Shown piece after piece: positions 63,905 through 64,000 of a DNA stretch of 64,000 nucleotides. The stretch covers positions 20,244,697 through 20,308,696 of the forward strand of contig NC_061774.1 of assembly GCF_022458985.1 (NCBI RefSeq). The letters run 5' to 3'. Source of the stretch: Mugil cephalus (taxonomy: Eukaryota > Chordata > Actinopteri > Mugiliformes > Mugilidae). Position 1 is the first letter of the stretch, and every line of letters starts with the position of its first letter. The position numbers and the translations under genes are program-made. Below the pieces are notes generated by a model, which saw nothing but the letters and a program-made list of their open reading frames with translations, was not told where the DNA came from and made no database searches.

Positions 63905-64000
63905 TTCAGATAACTTGATTCTGCACAGTGGACCAATTCTGCCACAATAAAAAATAAATACCTAAATATATGCAATTAATAAATAAATAAAACGCATTTA

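Larger units (their letters stand above)
60478..63960 (+). other. 3' UTR and downstream flank of psd2
   Basis: No further coding exon is expected after the stop at 60475-60477. Canonical AATAAA hexamers occur at 63320-63325, 63899-63904 and 63946-63951. Any of them, or a variant nearer the stop, could end the transcript. The 77- to 94-codon open frames at 62.5 and 63.4 kb have no recognisable similarity and no splice context. Confidence 0.5.

Overview
The window reads as vertebrate nuclear DNA, most likely from a ray-finned (teleost, probably percomorph-like) fish. Coding exons are short, have GT-AG borders and are spread over kilobases. CA/TG microsatellites are very abundant, and several dispersed repeat types typical of fish genomes are present (GCTAA-rich units, tRNA-like box A/B elements, LINE tails ending near 'GGGATCAATAAA'). 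The encoded proteins are close to vertebrate CISD1, CXXC5 and PSD2. Nothing points to a bacterial or viral genome.

Layout. (1) About 0.9-3.9 kb, plus strand: a complete three-exon CDGSH iron-sulfur gene (mitoNEET, CISD1 type). (2) About 5.7-8.3 kb, plus strand: a CpG-rich promoter, then a single-coding-exon CXXC5-type zinc-finger gene with two Pumilio-type sites in its 3' UTR. (3) About 8.8-14 kb: intergenic, with microsatellites, a roughly 500 bp polypurine tract and a CTCF-like motif. (4) About 14.6-22 kb, minus strand: a five-coding-exon gene whose first two exons resemble the N-terminus of SH2D4A/SH2D4B but which has no SH2 domain. (5) About 22-32.7 kb: intergenic and repeat-bearing, with possible conserved noncoding stretches. 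(6) About 32.7-64 kb, plus strand: a complete PSD2 (EFA6C) type Arf6 exchange factor. It has a GC-rich noncoding first exon, an acidic N-terminal half in two large exons, a 12.7 kb intron, then the Sec7, PH and coiled-coil exons and a long 3' UTR.

All coding splice junctions were checked by hand for GT-AG borders and phase. cisd1 gives 115 aa, the SH2D4-related gene 267 aa, and psd2 938 aa (939 with a 3-nt micro-exon). The genes do not form a pathway. CISD1 acts at the mitochondrial outer membrane, CXXC5 in the nucleus and Wnt signalling, and PSD2 at the plasma membrane. Their adjacency looks like an ancient syntenic block: from memory, CXXC5 and PSD2 are neighbours on human 5q31.

The most interesting signals are these: an apparent alternative first exon and promoter for a short PSD2 isoform inside the 12.7 kb intron; a 3-nt candidate micro-exon in the Sec7 domain; a (TG)n tract in place of the polypyrimidine tract before one psd2 exon; a long perfect hairpin in a 193-nt psd2 intron; a CXXC5 paralogue with an altered Dishevelled-binding motif and no conserved C-terminal tail; and the SH2-less SH2D4 relative.
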